In this document: piece by piece, positions 11,500 to 22,590 of the stretch | Position numbering within the stretch: position 1 is the stretch's first letter | Layout of the letters: every line of letters starts with the position of its first letter | DNA from: Helicostylum pulchrum | Taxonomy: Eukaryota; Mucoromycota; Mucoromycetes; Mucorales; Mucoraceae | Length of the DNA stretch: 64,000 nt | NCBI GenBank assembly: GCA_025677825.1 | Contig: JAIXMO010000061.1 | Location: forward strand, 102,787 to 166,786 | Direction of reading: 5' to 3' | The notes under the pieces: generated by a model | Told to the model about the DNA's origin: nothing | The model's input: only the letters and a program-made list of their open reading frames with translations | Databases searched by the model: none | Made by a program: the position numbers and the translations under genes

Positions 11500-13309
11500 C
11501 TAAATTGTTTTTCCATGAATGATTGGATTGGCTTTTCTACACCACCTTCTTCTTCTTGTTAATGCTCTTGATCCATCGTTTTGTCCTATAGCTGCTGCTC
11601 TACCTGTAATTGATTCAGGTCGACTTCTAGCGTTTTGCCAACGATGATCAGAGTATACCCAACCGTTTTCATCACATTCAATTAAAGTCTATATACATTT
11701 ATAAAAAAAAAAATTAAGCAAAAGATGTTGTTACACTATGGTTAAAATAAAGAAAAACTTACAACTAATTAAAAAGTATGTGTGTGAGTAAAATGAAGAC
11801 TGTAATGATTTTTTAAAAAAATATATATACCTATTTCAAGCGCATCATCTGCCCATGGGCCAGTGGTATCCAAATGCCATTGATCGTCATCTGCCCAAAC
11901 GTAATGTGTTGGTGAAGGCATCTCTTCTTTTGATGGTAATGGTTCCAGACCAGTAATATTTGACCACCCAGATCTTTCAGATCTTAACAGCTACAAGATA
12001 TTAAAGAAATAAATAAACCTTTCTATACTGCATAAATAAAAAAAAATAAAGTTTACTTGAGAGGTATAGCCATTGCCAGCCCACCACCTTTGATTTTCAT
12101 ATAGGGAAACCTGAATAGGATGCGGTACAACCTTTGTTTCCGTCTTGAAAACTCTTTGTACCAGGTCAATACAAGTTTGCAAAAACTCAATCAAGAACTG
12201 TAATACAATTTCCAACAAGGACCCAACCCAAGTTTTGTTGACCAAGATCATCAAGCCAGTTGCCATCATGAACCATGTACCACATACATAGATTAAACCC
12301 GATAAACATATGCTAACAATTAACAGTAACTTGTACATAGTCGAGTTTAACGTGATGTGCTGTAAGTGGTAGGCAAAATTATCGTACACTCGGATAAAGA
12401 ACAAAAACGCATGTTGCATGTTCTCCAGATTCTGGTAGTATTCGCTCGTGTTCTCGTCAAAGCGTGGAAACAAGATTTGAGACGCTGGTTGTGTGATGAT
12501 GCCCGTTTGTGTGTACAGTAACAAGATCAGCAGGGGAGGAATAATAATCAATATAGATGAATTTAAACCTATACGTATATATATTTAGCACATTTACACA
12601 TACACACACCTGTAAAAAGGTACTTACAAGTAGCTATCCAAAATAAGCAAACAAGAATAGAAAACAACTTGTTTTTCCAACTATAGATATCATAAATAAA
12701 TTTCGCCACATAAAAAAACGCTTTTGAACGAGCCACCAATCTTGTAAAAGCTTTTGCCGTAGCATGAGGACTCATACTGGACTCGTTATGCTGTTGTAAC
12801 TGATGCTTTAACGATTTACGAAACGCTTTATTTTTATTTGTTGCAGTAGTAGCAGTAGTAGTAGGTGATTTTAAAAGAGCGTCTTCTAGTAACTTTGAAG
12901 AACTTTGGCTACGATTCAAGTCTGAGGTATCTAGTTTTCGAGGCTTTCGAGCGCTGCTGCTGTGCGTACTGCTGTTGGTATCGTCAAGGTGACGATCGTA
13001 TGAGGTACTACGGTACTTGGATAGTGATTCAGGCTCGGAATCCGTTACGGAGAGCGAATCTGGACTCAAACGTCTTGGTTGGCGACATTGAATAACTAGG
13101 TCACTACATGAAGTATGACAATTGTATCCACATTCTATATAATATGTTTTAGTATTTTTTAGAAAGAATGATAGAACCCTGGTTTGTTTACCTGCGCAAT
13201 GCACTCCTTGTCTAGCTATACCCCATAGCAACTTGCCACAGTAGTCACAGTACACAAGACCTTGAAACGTCTTTTCTTGAAAGACATGGTATTTTATAAC
13301 AGAAGGCAT
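11500..13309 (-). CDS. C1 domain plus dysferlin (DysF) domain membrane protein, Pex30-like
   Basis: Rebuilt as six exons: 13309-13192, 13134-12628, 12568-12057, 11990-11831, a 2-nt microexon 11764-11763, and 11688-11500; 495 residues. The N-terminus is a C1 zinc finger: H8-x12-C-x2-C-x13-C-x2-C-x4-H-x2-C-x6-C. A Ser-rich basic linker follows, then hydrophobic segments (about 150-195 and 250-285) and a C-terminal dysferlin domain recognisable by ENQRWWAGNGYTSQ, GWSNITG, WADDDQWHLD, PWADDALEI and GWVYSDHRW. Membrane segments plus DysF is the layout of the fungal Pex30/31/32 (Pex24p) family, ER proteins acting at peroxisome and lipid-droplet biogenesis sites. The C1 domain would add diacylglycerol or membrane sensing (inference). 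The last splice junctions keep frame only with the microexon. Confidence 0.8.
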
Positions 13310-13839
13310 ATTTTTTTTATTTAGTGTATATATACACACCTTATATATGCTATATTTTTTTTTTGTGTTTTTTTTGTTTTTTTGTTAATGGAGTAAAAAG
13401 GAAAAAAAAAAAAATAAGTGTGGAAAAAAAAAGTATGTAATTCTTAACACGTGAAAAAGTACCCACTCACACACACACACAGTAGAAGAAATTAAAATTG
13501 AATAGTAATTTTTAGTAAAGGCATTTGTTTGTAAACTAAAACAGAACGATATAGTTTGTAAGGACGTCATATCAATCGTACGGGACGTGCAAAAAAAAAG
13601 GGGGGGGGGATTAGGATGTTGGTTCTTTGCAAGTGCTCGGTATAGTTATCCAGGCTTTTTTTTTTAACTGGGGGACCCAAGAATTGCTTCATCAACTACA
13701 CTTCCAAAGAGAAACTATCCATTTACGTAACATGATAAATATGGTTCACGGTCACAGGGGATTTATTTTTACTTACTATAGTTACGTTGGTAAATTTCTT
13801 AACTCACATGGGTGAGAATCGTGTTCGATACGGCCAAGG
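13310..13839. other. Gene-free interval
   Basis: Contains the upstream region of the C1-DysF gene (minus) and the eroded 3' flank of the TnpB/Fanzor relic. It has T and A homopolymers and a short CA repeat near 13471-13482. No coding exon could be supported. Confidence 0.45.
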
Positions 13840-15250
13840 TAAGTATCAAGCTTTATTCCTCGACAAAATACAGCAGGTAATTCTTTATCTTGGAGTTTCA
13901 GCGTAGAAATGGACTTGATATTTTTAGTGGCGTTTACATACTATTCTGCAGTTTTTGCAAACGAGAACAGCATGGCGGCGTGAGTCTATCTTTATTAGAG
14001 AAGGAGTTTTACAAGAATGGCAAATCTATAAAATATATGTATATATTTAACAAAAAAAAAAAAGTTTTTGAAATTAAGTATGTAGATAATTACGCGTGAT
14101 GTCCGAAATTCATCTACTCTTACAACTATCAAGTCTCCCAATTTTTGTCGATTTTGTAATTCTTTCCACAAAATACCCGTTACTCCGCATCTATTTCTTT
14201 TGATCTTTACACAGTCTTTCCAAACATACCGTTTCCGAAAAGAACGACTGGTATTCTGCTACTTTTGATTTTCAGAGTTAGTACGTACACAATACTAGTA
14301 AGCCGAATACTTGAATATCTGTTTCTCAGAATTTTTTTCTTTGCTTCTGTTTTTTTCTTTTACTTTTTGGCCTTCTTTACTATATTTTTTTCCCCCATTG
14401 ATTAAAACATTGCATTTTTCTGCGCGAGCTTTTTGTTTTCCTCTATAAAGTAACAGATTGTCTTTTGACTTATTAAAACCATTGTAGCGTAATATGCTTT
14501 CTAAGTTTCGTAAGATATAAGCTACATAATTGAAATATACAGAAATACGACTTGTTTTGCTAGTAGGAATACGTAAAAATATTTCTGCCATATTTTTTCT
14601 CTCTCTTTCTTTCAACTCTTTCTTCGAATAAGCAACCAACCCTATTAAATTTTAGTATTCCTTGGTTGAAATTCTTCTCAGGTCATCGGAAGCAGCTTGG
14701 AATACTTGACCCCTGCCTGGATCTAGCCCAAATACGTCGAATAGGTCATCTACAGGGTCAGTGATACCTTTCAGATCGTCGAGCTCAAACCTATAATCTT
14801 GATCAAAAAATAACTCGTCTTTGGTTATTTGTTTTTTATGTAGAATAACTTCAACAGTGCAACCATCAATTCTAACCGCATTAGAAAAAGCAAATTTATT
14901 TATCTTGGATATCTCGCTATGTATCGTGTATTAGTTATTAGTTTACGATATTCAGTATACATCAATTTTATTTACCTCTCGACTCTAATTTTTTTTTCAA
15001 GTTAAAAACTTTATCAAACATTTTTAAAATATCCGAATAGTTTTTTGGCAGTTTTTATTTGGTCGCGATGCTGACGTTCGCGTAACGCTGTGTAGATATA
15101 TATACTTTAATATTTAATATTATAACAGGCTATCTAATCATAATTACCTTCTTCTTTCCGTTTACGTTTCATTTCTTTGATAAGTCGAGTAATATCTAGT
15201 GTTACCTCTCTTAGTGTCATGATACTGACGCTATAAAAAATGTAGGTAAA
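13840..15250 (-). pseudogene. Decayed TnpB/Fanzor-superfamily nuclease gene
   Basis: The minus strand carries a broken protein with the ordered RuvC landmarks of TnpB/Fanzor nucleases. A degenerate N-terminus (about 15220-14950) precedes FAFSNAVRIDGCTVEVIL. Then comes RuvC-I (VFGLDPGRGQVFQAA, about 14735), STKEY followed by a stop, and IPTSKTS to FNYVAYILRNLESILR with KQKARAEKCNVLINGGKKY (14639-14400). After a frame change VVLFGNGMFGKDCVKIK leads to a RuvC-II-like DEFRTSR (about 14110). An apparent intron (about 14097-14012) leads to a zinc ribbon ICHSCKTPS...VLVCKNC and, after another shift, the RuvC-III-like VNATKNIKSIS (about 13935). The pattern and spacing match a nuclease family I recall from many Mucorales genomes. 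Multiple stops and shifts make it inactive. Ends are approximate. Confidence 0.72.
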
Positions 15251-15316
15251 CGTGTAAAAAAAAAAGAGGCAAAGATGTAAAAAAAAAAGAGGCAAAGATG
15301 TAAAAAAAAAAAGATA
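15251..15316. repeat. Short tandem repeat, about 23-bp unit, 2.5 copies
   Basis: The unit GTAAAAAAAAAAGAGGCAAA followed by GAT occurs twice in direct succession, and a third partial copy starts near 15300. It lies at the 5' edge of the TnpB/Fanzor relic and probably arose by slippage. Confidence 0.75.
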
Positions 15317-16444
15317 AATTGTGATGTAATTTTCCTTACCAAACTGACATTTGCTTTTCTTTGTCATTTTGAGAATAATGTTTACATATTCACTAAGTAG
15401 AATGTATCAATTTGACAGTTACGTCTCGGTAAGTTTTATTTGTAACTGAAATAACATTAGGCCAAACACTCATAAAGATATGCTTTTAGTTTAGACATCA
15501 TTCAATAAACAATTACATATCGTACAAGTTAGGTAATCTAACATGTTGACAGTATAATTTATTCTTGTTCCCACTGCATATTGCTAATTATTCCTTTCTT
15601 TATCATAGTGTATAGACCAAAGTACTCTAACAGTCGAAAATGTGCCAACATGGTAGTATATACAATTCTAGCCATGATACTACGTCGTCACTTATAGACA
15701 TACTTTTGATGTCCACTATTAAGTAACGCGTTTCACTGATAGTTTCAGTGGTTGATCGCTAAAGAGCCATCAGCGAAACTGCCTGAAGCATCCCTGTACT
15801 GGATTTATTATTATTATAAAAAATTTTGCATTATTGAAACCTATTTTTTATGAAATCTTCTTCCCGCACTCCCCGCTCCACCCCTCAAAATCCACGCCCC
15901 GAAAAACATTAACGCCCCGCGTATGTTTTTGGTTTTTTATGAAATGAACATGTAGAAAATAAACGTATACCTTTTTTTTATGTCACCGTTTTTTTATACG
16001 TATTTTAACCCTACACAACAAGAACTCAACATATTTTTTTTTTTGTCATATTTTTTTCACCTTTTCCAGATTTTAGTGTACATGTGTCAACGCATTGTTC
16101 CTTTTATTTTTAATACAGTTTTCATGTTTGTATTTCTGGAAACTTTGCTAAAACGGTAAACAGGGGAAAAATTTATGGTACCACTTTTTTTTTTCCCAGG
16201 CTGAATTTAATACACGATCTCAAAAGGTACAAAATGGTAAAAACAAGGTTTTAGTTTATATGAAACTATTTGTAAATCAGTGCACGTATTCGTGACGTAC
16301 TAAACGTAAACCTTGTTATGACACGTTTCACACAAAGAAGAAAAGAAGAAAAAAAAAACATTTATTGGAGGGGGGGGGAAAGCGGGTATTGTCTAAATGA
16401 GTGCTTAAAAATTAAAATAAATGTAATAAAGAGGAAATGAAAAA
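15317..16444. other. Gene-free interval
   Basis: No coding exon could be supported. It lies between the TnpB/Fanzor relic and the 3' end of the amino-acid transporter. A G-run occurs near 16370-16378. The interval near 15840-15915 is unusually C-rich for this window (CCCGCACTCCCCGCTCCACC), but shows no open frame. Confidence 0.45.
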
Positions 16445-16913
16445 CTAGATAAGAGCACCATAAGCAGTAAATGACATGACGATAATACCAAAGAGAATTA
16501 ATACGATGGAAGCAATATCTAACCACCAGGTTGATTTGGCGGTAACCTTGTTAATAGGCAATCCGGTTAAAGGTTCGAATTGAGTTTGAGCAATGATCTG
16601 ATATCGTTTGTTTAAAAAGCTTAACCAATTAGGATGAAAAACCGCGATATATGCGAAGCCCGGAATTATGTACGCTAAAAATGAAGAAGCGATTCCTCCT
16701 ACCACCGAATACACTTTTCCAAGCGATCTGATGTGTACACCAAATATCAAAAACACAGTAAAAAGAATCACCGTAACACTATAATGTTGCAATGGTGTTG
16801 GTTGTCGATCTGCTGTTTCGAAACCAATTGTTTTTTGAATAGAATCTCTTGCGGGGTAAAATGCCATACTAAGAATATAGGAGTTAATTTTAATATTTTT
16901 TTTTGTAAAGGAG

Positions 16914-16944
<31 letters not shown>

Positions 16945-18015
16945 CTTACGGAACAGTAAGAACCATTGAAACACCTAACGCAAGTCTACCGACATTAATT
17001 ACATTATCGTCTACGGGGAAACTACTAAAGATATTTGAAGAAACATCTTTTCCGAAGCTTAAATAACCAATAGCCGCAAAAGAAATGGAGATGGACCAAC
17101 TGAGTAAAGTAGAGACAAAGGAAGTCATTTTCCAGCTAGAAAGCGATTGATTCTTTTGTGAAAGGTAATTTGAGTGAGCGACTTGCGAGCAGACAAATGC
17201 AAAAGACATGATACCCATGGCAGCAATGGGGTCTTTCCCTACTTGCATCATGGGAGCTTCGTGTTCCCGTGAGTATGCTGGGGCTCTGATTAATACCGTT
17301 ATAATCATAACTGGTAATAGTAATACTGCAAAAGCGGACCAACGTGCCAGTGCACCAATCGATCTAAATAAATTAAGAGGAAAGATCTAAATAGAACAAT
17401 TTTAGTACTCTGTTACCGATTTTTTTTTTTTATAATATACTTTACAATAAATACAGCGACAAGAATAGTAACTAATTGTCGGTCTGCTAATAATGGGTAT
17501 TGAGGAAAGTAAAGACCTAATAAAATAGGAATTGTATCTGCAACAACTACACAACATAAGAAAAAAAAATGAAATTAATATCTGTAACAATCGAATTTTT
17601 TTAAATCTCCATCAACTTTACGAATAAAATAACTGATAACACTGCCAGCACTTTGAATAAACAACATAAGGTTCAACATGTGGAACCCAAATCGGCCCAT
17701 AGCGACTTCTGCAATAGCAGAGAAATTGAATATCTGACTCTTTTGGCCGGTAAGAATGAGAGAATAAACAGCAAAGAATGTCAAGATAGAAACAAACATG
17801 GAGATGATAATACCCGTGGAGAATCCTGCAATCATAAGCGCAAATGGTAAGCCAATAATGCCAGATCCCACTGTGGCATTGACGATATTTAATGAGACTT
17901 CAAGCACACTTCGCGTACCGTAACCTGGTCGGCTTGATTGTAGCATGTCTAAATCTTCAACCATTTCGTTGGCTATTGTACCGTATCCAACTTGTGCATC
18001 TGATTGTTTAGTCAT
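16445..18015 (-). CDS. Vacuolar-type amino-acid transporter, AVT/SLC38 family
   Basis: Four exons: 18015-17622, 17546-17446, 17386-16950 and 16868-16445, all phase-consistent, giving 451 residues. The N-terminal cytosolic tail is followed by the first helix with the AAAP-superfamily signature NIVNATVGSGIIGLPFALMI, then about ten further hydrophobic helices. FPLNLFRSIGALARWS corresponds to the PLxLLRxxxxL loop of SLC38/AVT proteins. The length matches yeast Avt5/Avt6 (about 450-510), which export neutral or acidic amino acids from the vacuole; the exact substrate cannot be read from sequence. Proton- or Na-coupled amino-acid transport at vacuole or plasma membrane is the family role. Confidence 0.9.
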
Positions 18016-18443
18016 AGATAAGTAAAAAAAAAAAAATTGATAAAGTGAGAAGAAGTAAAAAAAAAAAAAAGACAAAAAAGACCCTTTTTTTTATATGGAC
18101 TTTTTCTTGAATTCGGAGTCGGGTCATAAAATTGCGTGCTTCATATAAGAACATTGGATTCAAACATATCATGACTCACTTGACATTCATCCATTCAATA
18201 CTCCTTTATCACGTTTTAAAAGCATCCCAACATTTGTATACGGGAAAATCATGTAATATCAAACACGATAAAGCCCCTTTATTGTGTGAACCACTTAAAA
18301 ATCAACAAACTAAAAATTTCTATATTTGTATATAATTTCGCAATCCCCCCCTTTTATTTTGTAACAGTTTTTTTTTAATATTCATATAGCATATAACATA
18401 GAGAAGCAAAGGGAAATAATAGTAGTTGCATATAGGTTTTTTT
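18016..18443. other. Intergenic region between transporter and GATA gene
   Basis: Contains the promoter side of the transporter (minus) and the 3' flank of the GATA gene. A possible hairpin-like A/T mix is present, but no coding exon is supported. Confidence 0.4.
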
Positions 18444-20345
18444 TTATGGAGATTGTTGTTGGTTATTGTCATATTGTTGCATATTTTGTTGTTGTTGTTG
18501 GGAATTATAATTAGCATAATGTTGAGATGATGCCGTCAAGGCATCATGTTGATACAATAATGCAGAGACATCGGCTTTTTGCTGCTCTTGTTGTCTTTGC
18601 TTATTGGCAGCATGGTAGTTTGCAGCAGACGCAATCAACGGTAATAACTCTACCGGTAAATTATTCAAATGAATCCCAATCGATTCTAATATAGCGTACA
18701 CTGCAGCATTTGTCGAACTTGGGTCAGCGGGTGGTGTAGTATCTTCCATATCCGATGTACGCCTTTGCCGTTTAATTACGCTCGTAGGTCTCGTAATCAC
18801 CGGTCGCTGAGGTAATATATTGACAGTATTACGTCTTTCAATTACCAAATTCTCATCTGGTTTGACATGTTTTTGTTTTGCATAAGTTTTTATTGTCTTG
18901 CTTGTTTGTTTACTTGTTGTGGTTGTACTACTTCTATTACGCTTTTTAATCACGTCCGTCTTCAGGCTTAACGGTCGTACCGCTCCATGTAATTTTAAAA
19001 ATAACCCGCACGCATTACAGAGTGGGTGCCCTTGTGGGTCGCGTCTCCACAGTGGCGTCGTGGTCGTTTGACAGTTGGAGCATTGCGTCTGGTGCGCTGA
19101 TTTCGTCGATTGGCGGCTTACATTTTTAGCTTTTTTGTTGTTGAATTTCGTCTTTTTTAAATCTTCTTCTTTTTCTTCTTCGTCGTCTTGACTGTGGTAG
19201 TAGTCTGAGCTAGATAATGAGTGAGGTGAAGACGCAGACGGTGGTGGTGGTGATGAGGACGTGACGGATTCGCCTGCGGATAAGTTGAGGTTCATCATAG
19301 CCGTTGGGTCAAAGGGTTCTGGTGTACGCACCGTACCGTTGTTGTTATAGTACACGTTCAAAATGTCTTCAAAGCTAAGGCTGCCCGCATTGGTAATCAA
19401 CTGTTCCAGTTGTGGCGGTGTAGAGGAAGTACCATTGTGATTGATATCAAAATAAAAAGAATTGTTGACAGAAGTAGTAGGGTGTTGGTATTGAGAATGT
19501 TGTAATAACGTAGGGGTCCGGACGGGACTGGTGGTACTACTGTCTTGATAAGTAGGCGGTAGATAACTTGTATCGTACATTCGTTGGTTGTTTTGCGTAA
19601 AGTATGAGCGAGAGGGAACGGATTGGCTAAAGTGGTTAAAGTCTTCTTCGTCAAGTGAGTAGTGGTCTACCGATTCTTCTTCGTCTAATGACGGTATAGT
19701 AATACTGTTGTTACCTAGTGGGCGGTTAGAAGAGAAATCTGATCTTCGTTTGACAGGCTTTTAATAATAAATAATGAGATTAGTTTGTTTATATATATAT
19801 ATATATGAGTATATAATGATAATTACCGTGTATCTAGGTACATGATGGTCTGTTGTTGTTGTGGGACCAAATGCTCTCATGCTCCCAGAGACCAATGCAT
19901 TGAGAGGTTGTTTTTGAGCTTGATTTTCTTTAAAGAATTCAAGCATGGTATATGGAGGAGCAGAGGAAGATAATAAAGCGGTAGTGTCATCCGCAGCAGG
20001 AGGAGTAGTGGGATGAAAGACGTTTTGATCAATCTCCATAGCATCTTGTTTTTGTTTTGCAGCGGCGGCGGCTTCTTCTTGTAATTTTTTTTTAGTTAAA
20101 GTCATTGCCATCATTCTCCAAGTGAGGTTTTCCATACGAGAACCGTTGGGTAAGGTATCTTTTGCTTTGGTATACATACGCCATACTTTACTTGCTAATG
20201 GATCTTTCTTGTTTACATCTAGTTCTTTAGCAGCTGTTGTAGCTGGTGGTGATGGTGGTGGTGGTGGTGGTGGCGGAAATAATAATGAATCAGAAAGTAA
20301 TTGATCCATCTTGGTAGGGACTTTGGTGTGCTTGTTCAACGACAT
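18444..20345 (-). CDS. areA: AreA/NIT2-type nitrogen regulatory GATA transcription factor
   Basis: Two exons: 20345-19827 and 19757-18444, joined in phase 0, giving 610 residues. Near the N-terminus, after a Pro run, residues about 50-80 read [20 protein letters not shown] followed by NLTWRMMAM, the fungal GATA-N domain (DUF1752) typical of AreA/Gln3-like nitrogen activators. A single type IVa zinc finger begins at about residue 399: CSNC-x17-CNAC with [18 protein letters not shown], followed by a basic tail ([10 protein letters not shown]). The remainder is low-complexity Ser, Gln and Asn, with a Gln-rich C-terminus. The usual role is activation of nitrogen catabolic genes at GATA sites when preferred nitrogen is absent. 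The symbol is by domain resemblance, not proven orthology. Confidence 0.88.
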
Positions 20346-22590
20346 GGAGGGGGAATTAAATGACTATAAATACGAAAGAAAACTATGCCCATAGGTTTCT
20401 TGCTTTTCTTTTTTTAAAAAAAAGGATTACTGAAGGAAGAGAAACTTTTTTTTATTTTATTTCCACTCTTTTTTTTTTTTTAAGAAAGATATTATAAATG
20501 TAATAAAAAAGAATGTAGAGTTCAATAGCTTTTAAATATGAATTACAAAAAAGAAAAAAAGGATGATTAAAAAAAAAAAAAAGAGAGAGAAAAAAAGGAA
20601 AAAAAAAAAAAAAAAAAAAGTATATAATTAATTACTTTAACGCGATCGTTTCCTGTACCACAAAAAAAGTTAAAAAGCCTGGATCGCTTAAACGAACACC
20701 GCAAGTTACCTTTTTCGTGTCTCTTCTCATGCCAGTTATCGCATGTGACTAGCCAATCCCCTTTATTACTTATCTGCATCAATAGACTAGTGAATAAAAA
20801 AAAAAAAAAAAAAAACCCTTCAAAAAAAGCTCTTCACTGGGCCTTTATATAAATTCAATTTATTCCCACATTTTGTTTGCCTTTTTTTTTTTTTTCTATT
20901 AAAACAAAAAACAACAACGCCCTTTTTCGTTATACCACAGTTAAAAAGTGTAACCCGGTCACTTCCGATAAGTAGAATGCCGTTATTATACGTCATTAAA
21001 AAAAGGGTTATGTTTTTAAAAGCCCATAGGCGATCGCCTATGAACGGTTGGATAAGGTTTTTTTTTTTTTTTTGAACGAATGAAAATTTTAAAATGCAAT
21101 AGATCAAATATCCATTCTAGGAATATTTAATCATCTTATCGATTGCACAGAGATAAATATGTTTCTCTCTCAGGAGAAGAAGAGATGGTTTCGGGAATGG
21201 AGGGTGTCTAAATGTTTAACAAAGTTTCTTATCTCTTGTTCTTCCATAAATGGAATTGTATGTGCGTGTATTCTCCGAGAAGGCCTTTGACTTCCGCAGT
21301 GTGACACGTGCCAATACCTACTTTTTCTTTTATTAGTACTAATCTATTGTACTGATAAACACTTTTTACCTTTTTTGATTCATATTTGAGATAGTGTCAT
21401 CACCCCCATTTTTTTCTTCGTTTACAATTTTTATTTATATTGTTTTACTACCACTTATTTTTAACTTAATAAATTATTGCATCCGCGGGAAAAAAGAATC
21501 ATTAAAGCCTTTTTGCATCAAAAACTATATATTAAGCTTTTATTTAAATCCCAATATTTCCTTATCGTTTTTTAACTGTGAACCCTTAAAACCTTACGTA
21601 CTAATCCTAGACTGAGATACAATACAACCTGAAAGTACAGAAGTTTTTCTGCGTTTGATAGTATCTTTTTTTTTCTTTCGTGTGTAGTACTAGTCAAATA
21701 AAAACAACATGTTGAAAACACGCTTTGAAAAACATGTTATATAGCGTGTTTGTTTCCACGGTTATCTTTGTTCTGATCTTGGATGTGTTGTAGAGAGTGT
21801 AATGTTATTCAAATTTCTGTTTTTTTTTTTTTTTTGGCACGGTCCCGCCACTTCCCAGTACCAATGGAAATGTAGGTAACACTTGAGAGAAAGGCTTTTT
21901 GATGTGTAATGAGGATCTACGTTATTGGTTTTTTTTTTGGGTGGATCATAAATTACCCATTTTGTGTTATAAAAAGTGGGATTGTTTATCTCATAAGTGT
22001 AACAAAAAATACATGAGTGTCTATTTCAAATGTTACTATAAAAAAAAATTCCCCACGTTTTTTTTAGTTAAAGGCGAGACATGTGAAAAAAATAAATATA
22101 AAGTGCACATGACATATATGTCGACAGCTAAAAAACTTCTTTATCGCATTACAAAAGCATTTTTATGCAGTAAGTAATCTGAGCGGTGAACTGCTTGCAA
22201 AAAAAGGTTTCGAGGAAGGGGGGGATTAAAAAGCTATTGTTCCAGGCACGGGCCTAAATGAGTTTCAAAGATAAGTAGAAGAGCTTAGTAGTTCTTGATT
22301 TAAACAAGATACGATGCGAAGCAAAGGGTAATGTTTTTTTTTAAAAAAAAAGTGCAATTTTACCGTGTTGAAATCTCAATGGTATCACCTAGTAGTAATT
22401 GGGTTTCCCCCCATCTTACTTTGTCTCGCGTTTTTTTTATTTTATTCTCACAATGCCTAAAAAACAAACCTTATATTCTGGGCGCAATTATAGCTTCTCA
22501 GTGGGTATAATTATTATTATTTTGAAACCCCTTCCCCTGATTTTTTTATCCAAGTTTTTTTTTTGCGTGTGGCTTTATCACTTTTCTCTC
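20346..22590. other. Long gene-free interval (2.2 kb)
   Basis: No coding exon could be supported on either strand. It contains long A and T homopolymers (20570-20620, 20790-20815, 21060-21075), an 18-bp perfect palindrome at 21025-21042 around GCGATCGC, and a T9A9-type dyad near 22335-22354. It contains the promoter of the GATA gene (left) and of the dehydrogenase gene (right). Confidence 0.5.

Noticed and set aside
13627..14099. Plus-strand frames in the TnpB/Fanzor relic area
   Set aside because: They are antisense to the recognisable minus-strand nuclease motifs.
20567..21107. Open frames on the minus strand rich in Lys/Phe
   Set aside because: They are translations of poly-A/T runs with no conserved motif, splice context or start.
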